Made by a program: the position numbers and the translations under genes. The notes beneath the pieces are model-generated. The model was not told where the DNA came from, made no database searches, and saw only the letters and a program-made list of their open reading frames with translations. 46,580 nucleotides of DNA from a virus: positions 1-46,580 of the IMG/VR virus record IMGVR_UViG_3300043119_000065; one strand, written 5' to 3'. The stretch's first letter is position 1. Each line of letters begins with the position of its first letter. Below are positions 7,579 to 17,153 of this stretch, piece by piece.

Positions 7579-7980
7579 CTACTCTGGTTTAATGGGCCAA
7601 GTTACGTTAGTAGGGAAGCCAGACTGTTGAGGAACATCCAACAAGGCACGACGATAATCAGCCCATGCCTCTTGTTGTTCTACAGACAAATCAGCCCAGC
7701 GTAGTGGGTTGCTGACTAGAGGGTCAACTACTACTGCAAGAATACGGTCTCTTTGAAGACGAACTTGCTTTTCTGCTGCTGCATTTACTTCTTCCTGTGT
7801 TGGGGGAACATAAGCGGCTGTGGCAGGGTCAGCGTTAAGGCGTCTGTAGAGTTCTTTATTGTCGAACTGCTCACCAACCTCTCTTGCGTCACACGTGAAA
7901 GGAACCCATCCAAGGGTAGGATGATTGATTTCACAGTCAATACGGTTCTGACCGATGTGTTTTGAGTTACGGTATTCCAT
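7579..7980 (-). CDS. Tail fibre assembly or tail chaperone protein
   Basis: The 133-residue protein ends with a conserved pattern (EQQEAWADYRRALLDVP, then GFPTNVTWPIKP) typical of phage tail assembly chaperone proteins encoded after fibre genes. The ATG at 7980 overlaps the stop of the fibre gene (TAATG), so the upstream extension to 8055 is rejected. It probably helps fold or attach the upstream fibre protein. Confidence 0.7.
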   Translation of the reverse strand: MEYRNSKHIGQNRIDCEINHPTLGWVPFTCDAREVGEQFDNKELYRRLNADPATAAYVPPTQEEVNAAAEKQVRLQRDRILAVVVDPLVSNPLRWADLSVEQQEAWADYRRALLDVPQQSGFPTNVTWPIKPE

Positions 7981-8648
7981 TATCCTGCTACCTTCAAAAA
8001 TAGACTGGTAAAGTTGTTTCTGGCACCAGTGAACGAATCCCCCATCAGCTTCCAAGTTCCAGATGGTGATGTTGCACTTATCTCAAATTGCGCGGCACTT
8101 GTCCCACCAGCGTAATATTCTGACCGAAGGGATGCGTATTTCAGGGCGCTGCCGCTGACATTGTTACCCGAAGTCTGGTTTATATTATTAAGACCCACAC
8201 TTAAAAACGCATATGTCCCCACGGCGTTAAGGGTTCCATCAGCAAGTTTATCAGTGAGTTTAGCTTGAAAATTTGTATCCGTTAAAATATCACCTTGATC
8301 AGAACTATCAATTTGGACTTTTAAGTTAGTGCCTGACCAACCAAGATAGATTTTATTGGTATTTTGCCCCGTACCACCACCTTGTTGAACTGGGGTAAAA
8401 GTTAGAGAACTTGGAGTAAAAGTGTTAGCTGTCTCGTCTACAGTACCAAGATTAACCCATCCACTATCAGCCTCGTTTCTCTTATAGAAAACATTATTTG
8501 TAGTGTTGTAGTAGATCATATTGGCATATGTAGTTGAAGGGGCGCTTCCGCCAGAAGAGGTAGATGCCAGAGCCTTTAGGGCATTGTTAATATCTGCTCT
8601 GGCATTAGGTGCAGTAGCATTTGCAATATCATAGTCATGTTGACTCAT
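7980..8648 (-). CDS. Tail fibre-like protein
   Basis: This 222-residue protein begins with a short helical start (YDIANATAPNARADINNALKAL) that resembles the particle-binding end of phage fibres, then a Gly, Ser, Thr and Asn-rich beta region. It lies between the J-like tip protein and the assembly chaperone. Receptor binding is an inference from position and composition. Confidence 0.6.
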   Translation of the reverse strand: MSQHDYDIANATAPNARADINNALKALASTSSGGSAPSTTYANMIYYNTTNNVFYKRNEADSGWVNLGTVDETANTFTPSSLTFTPVQQGGGTGQNTNKIYLGWSGTNLKVQIDSSDQGDILTDTNFQAKLTDKLADGTLNAVGTYAFLSVGLNNINQTSGNNVSGSALKYASLRSEYYAGGTSAAQFEISATSPSGTWKLMGDSFTGARNNFTSLFLKVAG

Positions 8649-8663
8649 ATCAGGTGATCCTTA

Positions 8664-11186
8664 TTAGTATTCTACGACGACACTAAGTGCCGTGATATTC
8701 GGGGTATAATTCGTATTAGTGCTGCTAAGAACAGCTTTGAATCTGAAACCTCTCCCGATAAAGAAAGAGCCAGAAGCAAGGTAATAATTAGACCAAACAG
8801 CCCCACCACTTGCAGGATCGTCATCAGTATAAGATACATAAATTTGAACATCTACCCCACCAAAAGAGGCAGTTGGATCAGTCCAATCATCCCAAACATT
8901 TGGCCAACTATCCCAGAGGTTTGGAATAGTATCCCAAGACAAACTTGCACCATCGTATATACGACTAAAGGTTACATAACCAGTAACCCTAGCGTTTCTA
9001 ACTAGAGTAAGGTCTGCCTTATTATTAAAGAAATAAGTTCCTGTTGGAGTAGCAGCAGTTGTATTATCAATCTGAATACTATTAGATACCAGAACTACGT
9101 TAGTCTTAGTTCCAGCAAAAGTTGGGTTTTCAGTTTTTGTTGTTGATGTCCCCAATGGTGGAATAAGGGATGCAGCTACAACAAAAGACCCATCTTGTTC
9201 ACTTAAAAAACCCTCTTTATCAAAGGCTCTAATAAGATAAGTTCCAGAACGAGCAGGGACAGCTACGCTTGTAGAGGGTCTTGCTACTTTTTGGACCAGA
9301 GTAGAGGAGTTGTTCCATGTAGCCCCAGTGGTAGCAGGGTTGTGTTTAATAATATAGTGAGACAAGTCAGGGTCTGGAATAGGTTCCCATTTAAGAAAAG
9401 CACTATTACCAGCTATCTCAATAAAGAAACCTGTTACATCAGAAGGTGGTCCTGTAAAGGGATTAATTTCAACTTTCGTAAGGGTAGTTAAATCACCTCG
9501 AATACCAAAAGTATTTACTGCCCTAGCCCTAAAGTCATAGAAATCTACTTCAAGACCAACTATCTCAAAGACGCCAAGAGGTCCATTCCCAGCAGATTTC
9601 CACACAGACGAGGAATTTTTCTTGAACTCCAATTCAACTTTATCAACAAATTCGGGACTGTCTGAGGTAACTAGAATCTCAGCAATGTTAGTTATCTTCT
9701 GATTAGAAACTTGTGCGCTGGCAGTTACGTTTACCCCAACAGCAGGGACAAAGAAAGGTGATGGAAGGGTTGTGTTGTCTCGTTCATAGACAATCCCGTC
9801 ATTGATTTCATCAAATACGTTAGCTGAGACTTCCCTTAGTGTCATATTAACTTGAAGGTCAAGTCCATTAACTAAACCAAAAGTCCAAGCTACAACTTCA
9901 AATGCCTTATTATCCCAACCAAATCTTGTGTTGTCTAGATAGACATTATCCCCAATTTGAACTTCAAAGGCACGAAGACCAAAACTTGCAGAGACTGTTA
10001 GTTGCTGTCTATTTCTTTCAAGAACAATACGAGAGATACGGCGGGCTTCAATAGAGTTGTCAGTGAAAGGTAACGACAAATCAACTACAGAACTCTGTCC
10101 ATTGTCTGCTGTAACAAAGGCTGAGTTAGTTACTGCTGGAAAATCTGTTGTCTGCCAATTAGATTCTTCTCCCCTAAAAGTTCCCTTTACAGAGTTAAAG
10201 TTGTCTCTACGAGAATGCCGTGTAACAAGGCTGATAGAAGAACGTAAATCGTTTTCATCTAAGGTTAATACAGGAGTTGTCCAATAGGCAGGTTTCATTC
10301 TCCATTTACCCTGAGCATACCACAGAGTTCCCCCCATAGAGGTCAACAAAGAAGACAACATATCGTAAGGGGTGGCACTTGTCGTAAATGCACCATTACA
10401 AGTATAACGAGTTGTACCCGCAGTAGTATTAGTTTGGGCGCAAACATTGGCAGCAGCAATAACTAAATCATCATCAATGTTAGCTGCAAGTTCCCCCATT
10501 CCATAGCCAGTCTGGGTCAAATAGTCTCTGATACACAGGGCAGGATTGTCTGACCAAGCTGTCAGTCCTGATCTTGGGTCATATATCTTTTTGCCTTTGA
10601 TAACAGCAGTTATTTCTGGAACACCATTAGGGAAAACGTCAGCATTAAAAGTGTATCTAACATATAGATAAGAAATCCCACGAAGTCTATGTTCTGAGGT
10701 CCATTCAGAAATGTCTGCAACCATATTAGAATCAGCCGTTTGGTTACTAGCACCAAGGTGTTTGTTGATTTTAACATAGCCGTTGTAACGAGCAGGAGAG
10801 GTTACATTACCAGAACCATCAAGGGTCAGAAGTTCATCATTTAGGTAAATCTGATCAAAAGATTGAATTTCATGCCCAGAAAAAGCTAATACCCTGTGTA
10901 AGATTTTGTTACCAGTTCCAGTGGTTTTATCATATACCCTAGCGCCAGCAATTTTAACACGGCCATAAATAATTTGATGATCTAGTGCAGTACCATTGGC
11001 TGTTACATTATACCCACCAGTGTTTGTAGCAGAACTTGGTTTTGGTGTTAAAGCCCTAAGAATCACATTTGTAACGGCTGTGGTAGCAACAAAACCCACT
11101 GCATAGACTGTAAAAGCCCCATAAGTGGCCACAGCAGCAGCCGTACTAGCAGAACCTAAAATAAACGCCCCAGCAGCCATAGCCAT
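8664..11186 (-). CDS. Tail tip (J-like) host specificity protein
   Basis: This is the second-longest protein (840 residues) and the largest of the tail tip region. It opens with a hydrophobic Ala-rich segment (residues 1-45), then a region resembling lambda J and gene-transfer-agent tip proteins (LDHQIIYGRVKIAGARVYD, IRDYLTQTGYGMG, MLSSLLTSMGGTLWYAQGKWRMK). Fibronectin III-like beta repeats follow around residues 500-670, then a variable C-terminal part likely to meet the receptor. Position after minor tail proteins fits a central tip fibre. Confidence 0.8.
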   Translation of the reverse strand: MAMAAGAFILGSASTAAAVATYGAFTVYAVGFVATTAVTNVILRALTPKPSSATNTGGYNVTANGTALDHQIIYGRVKIAGARVYDKTTGTGNKILHRVLAFSGHEIQSFDQIYLNDELLTLDGSGNVTSPARYNGYVKINKHLGASNQTADSNMVADISEWTSEHRLRGISYLYVRYTFNADVFPNGVPEITAVIKGKKIYDPRSGLTAWSDNPALCIRDYLTQTGYGMGELAANIDDDLVIAAANVCAQTNTTAGTTRYTCNGAFTTSATPYDMLSSLLTSMGGTLWYAQGKWRMKPAYWTTPVLTLDENDLRSSISLVTRHSRRDNFNSVKGTFRGEESNWQTTDFPAVTNSAFVTADNGQSSVVDLSLPFTDNSIEARRISRIVLERNRQQLTVSASFGLRAFEVQIGDNVYLDNTRFGWDNKAFEVVAWTFGLVNGLDLQVNMTLREVSANVFDEINDGIVYERDNTTLPSPFFVPAVGVNVTASAQVSNQKITNIAEILVTSDSPEFVDKVELEFKKNSSSVWKSAGNGPLGVFEIVGLEVDFYDFRARAVNTFGIRGDLTTLTKVEINPFTGPPSDVTGFFIEIAGNSAFLKWEPIPDPDLSHYIIKHNPATTGATWNNSSTLVQKVARPSTSVAVPARSGTYLIRAFDKEGFLSEQDGSFVVAASLIPPLGTSTTKTENPTFAGTKTNVVLVSNSIQIDNTTAATPTGTYFFNNKADLTLVRNARVTGYVTFSRIYDGASLSWDTIPNLWDSWPNVWDDWTDPTASFGGVDVQIYVSYTDDDPASGGAVWSNYYLASGSFFIGRGFRFKAVLSSTNTNYTPNITALSVVVEY

Positions 11187-11188
11187 GT

Positions 11189-11647
11189 TTAGTCTCCCAA
11201 ATACTTAGAATAAACCCTCTCGACCAAATCAAATCTAAGCCTACTTAGAATTGGATCAAAAGGTTGATGAACTGTAGTGTTGATGTTAAGAATAGATACC
11301 CCATTCTCTCTCAAACACTTTTCTGCAAACTTAATTAGTTTAACCCCAATAAAGCCTTTACGAAAATCTTTGTGTAGATAGATTACATCACTGGATGCAA
11401 ACAGATGGTCTTTGTAGTGGGGGTTTTTTGCTGTAAAGACAGAAAAGTAACCAATAAGTTTTCCGTTGTGTCTAGCAGTAAAGATGTTTAATGCACCTTG
11501 TTGCTCTAGATAATGATAGGCTTCCCAGTCTGGGTCAAGTTTAATCTTATCTTTGTTTAAGGCAATTTCTTCCCAATGCAACCTAATCAGTTCTTGACAT
11601 TCTTCTTCTACTTGAGATAAGAACTCTTGCTTAAACTCAATTCTCAC
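11189..11647 (-). CDS. GNAT-type acetyltransferase domain protein
   Basis: This 152-residue protein resembles GCN5-like acetyltransferases: IGYFSVFTAKN is the central beta pair, FRKGFIGVKLIKFAEKCL resembles the acetyl-CoA-binding loop and helix, and VSILNINTTVHQPFDPILSRLRF is the C-terminal part. I start it at GTG 11647; the frame also runs to 11692 inside the upstream gene. It overlaps the upstream tail gene. Such enzymes appear in the tail clusters of some phages; the target is unknown. Confidence 0.6.
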   Translation of the reverse strand: MRIEFKQEFLSQVEEECQELIRLHWEEIALNKDKIKLDPDWEAYHYLEQQGALNIFTARHNGKLIGYFSVFTAKNPHYKDHLFASSDVIYLHKDFRKGFIGVKLIKFAEKCLRENGVSILNINTTVHQPFDPILSRLRFDLVERVYSKYLGD

Positions 11648-12269
11648 TCTTTTTACCCCAAGCAAAGACTTTAGTTTGAAGGCTCTCAACAAAATTTAAT
11701 CCACGGTCTGCTGGGTAAAGGGACTTCTGATAAGAGTGTGTGTAGCGGGCAACCCTTGCTCTTTCGAGGTCAACAAGTTTATTCTCTAGGTTTAACTGGA
11801 TAGTTGAGGTTTCCCCAGTTTCTTCAATGTTCATCTGGTCCATATAACCAGAAAAGATGTTCGCAAAACCTGTCTCAGTTCTTTCAAGAAGGATTATTGA
11901 ATCGTCTTCTAAAAGAATAAAGTCAGAACCCTCAGTCTTAAGCTGACCAGACGAGAAGGTTCCGAAGTAAATGTTAGCAACCCGCCCTTGGTAAGGCTCT
12001 GAGAGGGCCAGTGATAGGACTTCTGAGGGAACTCCGCTAAGAGTAACAGATGCACCCTTAGCTGAAATTTCAGAGGTTTCCTGAACAGATTCAATGTTTA
12101 GCATATTACCAGTGCCAAACCAACTGTTGCCTTCATAGATAAGTGTCCCTACACCTGTCCAGAGACGGAGTGTTTGGTTGCCATCAAAAAGCATTTCAAG
12201 AGCAAAGAAAGGGTAGATTACTTCATTGTTTAGAGCCTCAATAATATGAGGTAGTAAATCTCTGCTCAC
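11637..12269 (-). CDS. Minor tail protein
   Basis: This 210-residue beta-rich protein has YPFFALEMLFDG, LRLWTGVGTLIYEGNSWFGTG and LENKLVDLERARVARYTHSYQK, a pattern found in minor tail or distal hub proteins related to lambda L and gene-transfer-agent tail proteins. It lies among the tail fibre and tip genes, consistent with assembly at the tail tip. The family assignment rests on pattern memory and position. Confidence 0.6.
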   Translation of the reverse strand: MSRDLLPHIIEALNNEVIYPFFALEMLFDGNQTLRLWTGVGTLIYEGNSWFGTGNMLNIESVQETSEISAKGASVTLSGVPSEVLSLALSEPYQGRVANIYFGTFSSGQLKTEGSDFILLEDDSIILLERTETGFANIFSGYMDQMNIEETGETSTIQLNLENKLVDLERARVARYTHSYQKSLYPADRGLNFVESLQTKVFAWGKKSEN

Positions 12270-12306
12270 AGTCTGTCTCCTATCGGGTCATTTAGATTTT
12301 AGTTAG

Positions 12307-13914
12307 TTAAACAAATTTTGCTTCAAGTGCGGCTATACGAGCCTCAAGTGCAAGGATCACCACTTGTTGCTCTTGGATAGCTTTAGTCAAGGCAGCAGTC
12401 ACAGCACGGTCATAGAAGCCGTAATATCCATCGTTACCCATTGGAGCAGCAGAGGGGATAATGTCTTTGACTTCATCTGCGAAGAAACCAATTTCAACGG
12501 CAGCATTGTCCCCACGGTTTTCAATATCATCAAGCCACTTGTATGCTCTTGGCTCAAGCTGCATGACTTCTGCCAATCCCGGAATTGGAGCAGTTGGAAC
12601 CTCTTGCTTTAGGCGACTATCGGATGCGGCAGAAAGAACGCCTGTTGCACTTGCGTTCACTGCACGAGAGCCAGTACCAGCCAAGTTTGAGATAGTGACA
12701 ACACCAGTAGCGCCAATGGATATACGTGGCGTACCAGTAGTATCTAGACTCAGGACGGCAGCATCAACCGTTTCTATGGTCATGGTGCTGGTTCCCCGAT
12801 GGGAAATCGTAGTGGCCCCACCGCCAGACCTAATAAACCGAGTACCAAAAGCAGGATAGGTGGCGTCGTTAATAAGGTCCACGTAACTATTGCCCGTACC
12901 TGTCCTACCAACACCAATTTTTATTGTTTTATCTCCCGTTGCGCCAGCGGGCATTGAGATAGCAGAAAATGAACCAGCCGCAGCAGCAGTAGTACCAATA
13001 TCGGGGGGAGAAGCTAGGTAGGTAGAGAAACCAGTCCCAGACACTGTGCTAGAGGCCGACAGGGTAGTGAATGCTCCAGTAGATGCAGTAGTAGCACCTA
13101 CTGTTCCATTGATAGCACCACCTGTTGAGGTTAGGGTAGTGAATGCACCAGTATCAGCAGAAAGAGTGCCAGTAACATCAGCACCAGTAGCTGTAGTAGC
13201 AAACTTTAAGGAATTATCGTGATAGAGTTGAGCCGCACCGTTAGTGATAAATTTTGCTTTTAATTCGCTATTTGCACCATTTACAAAAGTAAGGTCATCT
13301 GCTGCGATGAGCAAATCTCCTACACCCGTATGCCAAATAAAACTAGCAGCCCCACTATGATAAATTGAAAGGTCATCAGAAGCACCAAAAAGGGCTTTAT
13401 CATTATCTCCAAAACTCATATCACCAGAAGATACAAATGAAGTGCCAGTGATAGTTGTGCCAGTAATAGCAGCAGCAGTAGTACCCCCAATAACAACGCT
13501 GTCGATAGTTCCATCGTTAATATCAACAGTGTCTGCAATTAGAGAATCAATATTAGCAGTTCCAGTAACGTATAGATTACGCCACTCTCCACCAACAGCG
13601 CCAAGATCGTAAAGATTGTCTGCCGAAGGGTTCAAGTTAGATGCTACCTCGGCAGTGATAGTCACTGTATCAGTAGTTGCATTACCTAGGGTGCTATTGC
13701 CAGTTACAGTAACAGAAGGCGCAACAAGGGTTCCCGTCATAGTGTCGCCAGTAAGACGAACAAAACCTGTGCTAGTATCTAAGGCATTCTTAAACTCAGC
13801 AAAAGTAATCTTCTTAGTCTCTGAGACACTAACGTCTACAACAGGAATAAGGTCAGTGTCACTTAGGACAGCACCTGTAATAGAAGTTAGTTCTGAAATC
13901 TTCTTATCGGTCAT
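12307..13914 (-). CDS. Tail fibre with S74 self-cleaving chaperone
   Basis: The 535-residue protein starts with KISELTSI and DTDLIPVVD, typical of virion-bound fibre ends. Repetitive Thr, Gly and Ala-rich beta segments follow (such as TGAFTTL, repeated). The C-terminal 110 residues form a Peptidase S74 intramolecular chaperone: SDSRLK carries the Ser-Lys dyad that releases it after trimer folding, and the domain ends in a coiled coil. The start overlaps the upstream stop. It is a likely receptor-binding fibre. Confidence 0.85.
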   Translation of the reverse strand: MTDKKISELTSITGAVLSDTDLIPVVDVSVSETKKITFAEFKNALDTSTGFVRLTGDTMTGTLVAPSVTVTGNSTLGNATTDTVTITAEVASNLNPSADNLYDLGAVGGEWRNLYVTGTANIDSLIADTVDINDGTIDSVVIGGTTAAAITGTTITGTSFVSSGDMSFGDNDKALFGASDDLSIYHSGAASFIWHTGVGDLLIAADDLTFVNGANSELKAKFITNGAAQLYHDNSLKFATTATGADVTGTLSADTGAFTTLTSTGGAINGTVGATTASTGAFTTLSASSTVSGTGFSTYLASPPDIGTTAAAAGSFSAISMPAGATGDKTIKIGVGRTGTGNSYVDLINDATYPAFGTRFIRSGGGATTISHRGTSTMTIETVDAAVLSLDTTGTPRISIGATGVVTISNLAGTGSRAVNASATGVLSAASDSRLKQEVPTAPIPGLAEVMQLEPRAYKWLDDIENRGDNAAVEIGFFADEVKDIIPSAAPMGNDGYYGFYDRAVTAALTKAIQEQQVVILALEARIAALEAKFV

Positions 13915-14507
13915 TATACGATTACCTCTACAGCTTCAAAGCTAATACCATATGCACTAGCATTATTTATAGACCACTCACTCACATTTTTATTTAGTCT
14001 GAAAAGACCTTTAGCATTGTTAAAGATAGCAGCTTGACTTGTATAGGTATTACGCAGATTAGGCCAAATTTCTAAGTAACCATTTCCAGTCTTGTCAAGA
14101 AGAACTTTATGCAGTCTAGCAGAACTCCCAGCCCCCAACTGAATATAGTCCCCAGCTTTAAGTGTTCCTGTCATAACAACAGAAGCAGTTTCACTTCCAG
14201 CAGTTCCAGTAACAACACAACTAGACACATTCCCCCTTGGGGTAGCATAGTCAGGGTCGCCAAGAAGGAAGGTTCCAGTCTGGCCTTTAAGTGCCACTAA
14301 CATAGCGGTCCACTCAGCAGACAAGACTCTACGAGTAGAGGGGATAGAGACAGAGGCTTCCCATCGTTGTCCTTGGTGGGAAACTATCTGTTGTTTATAG
14401 GTAAAGGGGGACTGAGAAGTAGCCACAGCATTAACTGCTCGGATTGTAATGCTCTCAATCCCTATAGTAGTTGGAGTACTTAGGGGATAGTAGGAACTCA
14501 TAGCCAT
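13914..14507 (-). CDS. Minor tail protein, distal tail region
   Basis: This 197-residue protein lies directly after the tape measure gene, the usual place for distal tail proteins. The segments WEASVSIPSTRRVLSAEW and GQTGTFLLGDPDYATPRG are reminiscent of minor tail proteins of siphoviruses. The gene ends in a TAATG overlap with the fibre gene. The exact structural role is inferred from gene order. Confidence 0.55.
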   Translation of the reverse strand: MAMSSYYPLSTPTTIGIESITIRAVNAVATSQSPFTYKQQIVSHQGQRWEASVSIPSTRRVLSAEWTAMLVALKGQTGTFLLGDPDYATPRGNVSSCVVTGTAGSETASVVMTGTLKAGDYIQLGAGSSARLHKVLLDKTGNGYLEIWPNLRNTYTSQAAIFNNAKGLFRLNKNVSEWSINNASAYGISFEAVEVIV

Positions 14508-14516
14508 GTTATATCC

Positions 14517-16748
14517 TCAACCAAATGCTGCTTTCATAGAGCCGCCACGACGACGACTATCCATGATTTTTTGTTGTGTCATTTGAGCAATCTGTGGTGC
14601 AGCTTGAGCAATGATCTTCTTAACACTTTCGTCACCATTAGCAGAGAAGTTGAAAGTCTGATTGACAACCACACTACCACCACTATTACCGTCTACTTGA
14701 ACACCAAGTTTACCATTAGAACCACGCTTAAGAGGCATAATAGCTTCTGGACCAGCTTCACCCATCAGACCTGTCTTACCACCTGACATCGGGAAGTAAG
14801 TAGGAGAACCAACAACACCACCATTAGCATACGCACTAACATGACTACCGCCTTGAAAGACGTTACCATTAGCGGATGTAAACAACCCACTAAGAAAGTT
14901 TCCAATACCAGTGGCAGCAGTTTTAGCAACTTGCTCTTGATAGATTTGCAAGATAATGTCTCTTAACATACCTTTGAAGGCATCCCCAACAGACTTAGTT
15001 CCGTCCACAAACGACATAAACATATTCTCAAGCGAACTCGTTACAGTACTCATAATAGCAGCTTGTTTTTCAGCAGCAGCATAAGCATCGTAAGCTGCAA
15101 TAGTCCTCTGTTTCTCAGTCTCGATTTCTACCTCAGACCGCTTAGTCTTCATGTCAGCTAGTTTTTCATCTAGGCTAAACAAAAACTCAGTGCGTTTGAC
15201 TTGTTCGTCTGTAAGTCCAAGAGACTTCTTCTTCATGTCGTATTCACGAACAAGTTTGGCAATGTATTCTTCTTGGGTTTCACCCCCAATACCTGCACCT
15301 CCGCCACCACCACCAGAACTGCCGACAACACTAATGTTTTTAGGAGTATTCCTATCAGCAAAAGCCTGTTGCTCAGGGGTTAAGGTAGGTGATCTAGAGC
15401 CATACTTCATCATAGTCTGTCCGCCCGGAGAAAACTCAATCTTCATCTGATTTAGGGCGTTTATGGCGTTTGCAGTTTCTTGTGCTAATCCAGCAGCTTC
15501 TAGCCTAGTCTTGGCATAAATTTCATGGGCTTTTGCTAGTTTCCTATTAAACTCGTCTTGAAGTCTTTGCTGTTCTTCTAGGTCACGGATGCCTTGTTCG
15601 TTCTGGGCATCAATTTGAGCGTTAATACGTTCTCTAGCATAAGCAAGCCCAACTTCTTGTTGGTAAGCATCTAATTTTTCTTTTGCAGCTTTTAATGCAA
15701 TATCAGCCGCTATTGCTTCTTGTTTAGCAGCTTCTATTGCTGGTTGTGCTTGACGCCTTCCTTGTAAGGACTGAAACCCATTTTCTAAATCTTTTACTTT
15801 TTGAGTGGCAACATCATAAGCATCTGCGAGTTCTTTTAACTTATCTTTAGTTCCAACCAAGTTTTCATCAAACTTAGGATCATTGAGTTTCATACGTTCT
15901 ACCCAAAGCTGATTAGTAGCTTGAGCAAGTCTTTGGAATATATCAACAGATGTCTCAGCAGATTCATTAGCTTTGTAGTTAGCACTTGACATTGTTATAA
16001 AAAGAGACGCTAATGAAGTAATAACAGGTATGGCAATACTTAAACCCATAGTAAGTTGGGCCATAGTAATACTTGCACTTATGCCCAAGGCTTTCAGAGA
16101 GATATTAGCAGCCATACCCGCCTCTGGGATAAGATACATCATCCCGACCATCTGAGTGGCTTGTTGACTAAAGGCAGTTAGGATGCTAGTTCCAGATTGA
16201 ACTTGAACAAAGAAGTCCCCTGCTTGATAGCCAGCTTGTTGATAAACAACACCCATACGACTAGCGGAACTTCTTGCTTGGTTTGCATAAGTAGAAAAAA
16301 TTCCAGTCCCTTTAGCAAACTGATCATTCAAAAGTTGTTGACTAGCAATGCGTTGTTTATCAGAAAGCACCCCAAGTTCTTGCGCCCTATCTAGTTTTTC
16401 TAGTTCTTGTTCATAAAGTTTTGACTGTGCATACAAAGGGACAAAAGATTTAGCTAGTCTATCTTTTTCAGCAACAAGTCTTTCTGTGGCTAAAGCCTCT
16501 TTATCAAGCATTTTGATAAAAACACCAGCAGAAGAAGATGCAGATTTTACCTCTTTATCTAACTTAAGAAGCGAACCATAATAGTCTTGATTGGCTTTGG
16601 CAGTCTTAACTAAGGCACGTTCAACCTTGTTATATTCGCGTTCAAATACAGAAGCAGAACTTTTAGCATCTTTAGCAACACCAACAAGTTCCCTTCGGAG
16701 CGTTTGGATGTCTTCATAGCCTACGCTTACTTCAATATCATTTGCCAC
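14517..16748 (-). CDS. Tail tape measure protein
   Basis: The 743-residue protein has long coiled-coil regions (residues about 10-150 and 260-420), a hydrophobic segment near residues 205-255 and a C-terminal lambda-type tape measure domain (ENMFMSFVDGTKSVGDAFKG, GLMGEAGPEAIMPLKRG). It sets tail length during tube polymerisation and is probably injected with DNA. It follows the frameshifted chaperone genes, the standard siphovirus order. Confidence 0.93.
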   Translation of the reverse strand: MANDIEVSVGYEDIQTLRRELVGVAKDAKSSASVFEREYNKVERALVKTAKANQDYYGSLLKLDKEVKSASSSAGVFIKMLDKEALATERLVAEKDRLAKSFVPLYAQSKLYEQELEKLDRAQELGVLSDKQRIASQQLLNDQFAKGTGIFSTYANQARSSASRMGVVYQQAGYQAGDFFVQVQSGTSILTAFSQQATQMVGMMYLIPEAGMAANISLKALGISASITMAQLTMGLSIAIPVITSLASLFITMSSANYKANESAETSVDIFQRLAQATNQLWVERMKLNDPKFDENLVGTKDKLKELADAYDVATQKVKDLENGFQSLQGRRQAQPAIEAAKQEAIAADIALKAAKEKLDAYQQEVGLAYARERINAQIDAQNEQGIRDLEEQQRLQDEFNRKLAKAHEIYAKTRLEAAGLAQETANAINALNQMKIEFSPGGQTMMKYGSRSPTLTPEQQAFADRNTPKNISVVGSSGGGGGGAGIGGETQEEYIAKLVREYDMKKKSLGLTDEQVKRTEFLFSLDEKLADMKTKRSEVEIETEKQRTIAAYDAYAAAEKQAAIMSTVTSSLENMFMSFVDGTKSVGDAFKGMLRDIILQIYQEQVAKTAATGIGNFLSGLFTSANGNVFQGGSHVSAYANGGVVGSPTYFPMSGGKTGLMGEAGPEAIMPLKRGSNGKLGVQVDGNSGGSVVVNQTFNFSANGDESVKKIIAQAAPQIAQMTQQKIMDSRRRGGSMKAAFG

Positions 16749-16775
16749 AGCAAGTTCTCCGTTCTCTTACTGGGG

Positions 16776-17153
16776 CTATAAATTAACCCCTAAATATGTC
16801 TTATCAAGCCTAATGATAACTTCGGCTTCCCATGCTTTTAGTGGGTATTCCGTAATTTGTTTCCATGCAGCTATCTGTTCATAGCTAATTGGGTTTGGTC
16901 CAGAAAAGCCTGATGTTCGGCTATTGTTCAAACTAATAAAGGCAGACCAGACGTGTGATAAAAGCCTAGGGAAGTCTCTAGGAGATTCCAATGCCTCGAT
17001 CTTACGTCCAGTCTGCCTTTCAACTTGTTCTAGGTGGCTTCTCTCAGAGACACCATCTTTGTCTACTTTATTTAGCTTGAACTGATGCTCTGCCCATTGG
17101 CAAAGGTCGTCTATCAGGCTTTCATAAAATCCATAGAGGTTTCTACAGCCCCT
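16776..17153 (-). CDS. Tail assembly chaperone, T-like frameshift extension
   Basis: This frame is open from 17153 to 16776 but has no good start (only a TTG at 16991 in the middle). It reads on from the end of the upstream chaperone gene in the -1 frame: ESLIDDLCQWAEHQF, then ERSHLEQVERQTG and SPRDFPRLLSHVW. Its place just before the tape measure gene and its lack of a start are those of the lambda T part of a G-T fusion made by ribosomal frameshifting. The slip must happen between 17153 and 17117; T-TTT-ATG at 17129-17123 is a candidate. Confidence 0.75.
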   Translation of the reverse strand, partial: RGCRNLYGFYESLIDDLCQWAEHQFKLNKVDKDGVSERSHLEQVERQTGRKIEALESPRDFPRLLSHVWSAFISLNNSRTSGFSGPNPISYEQIAAWKQITEYPLKAWEAEVIIRLDKTYLGVNL

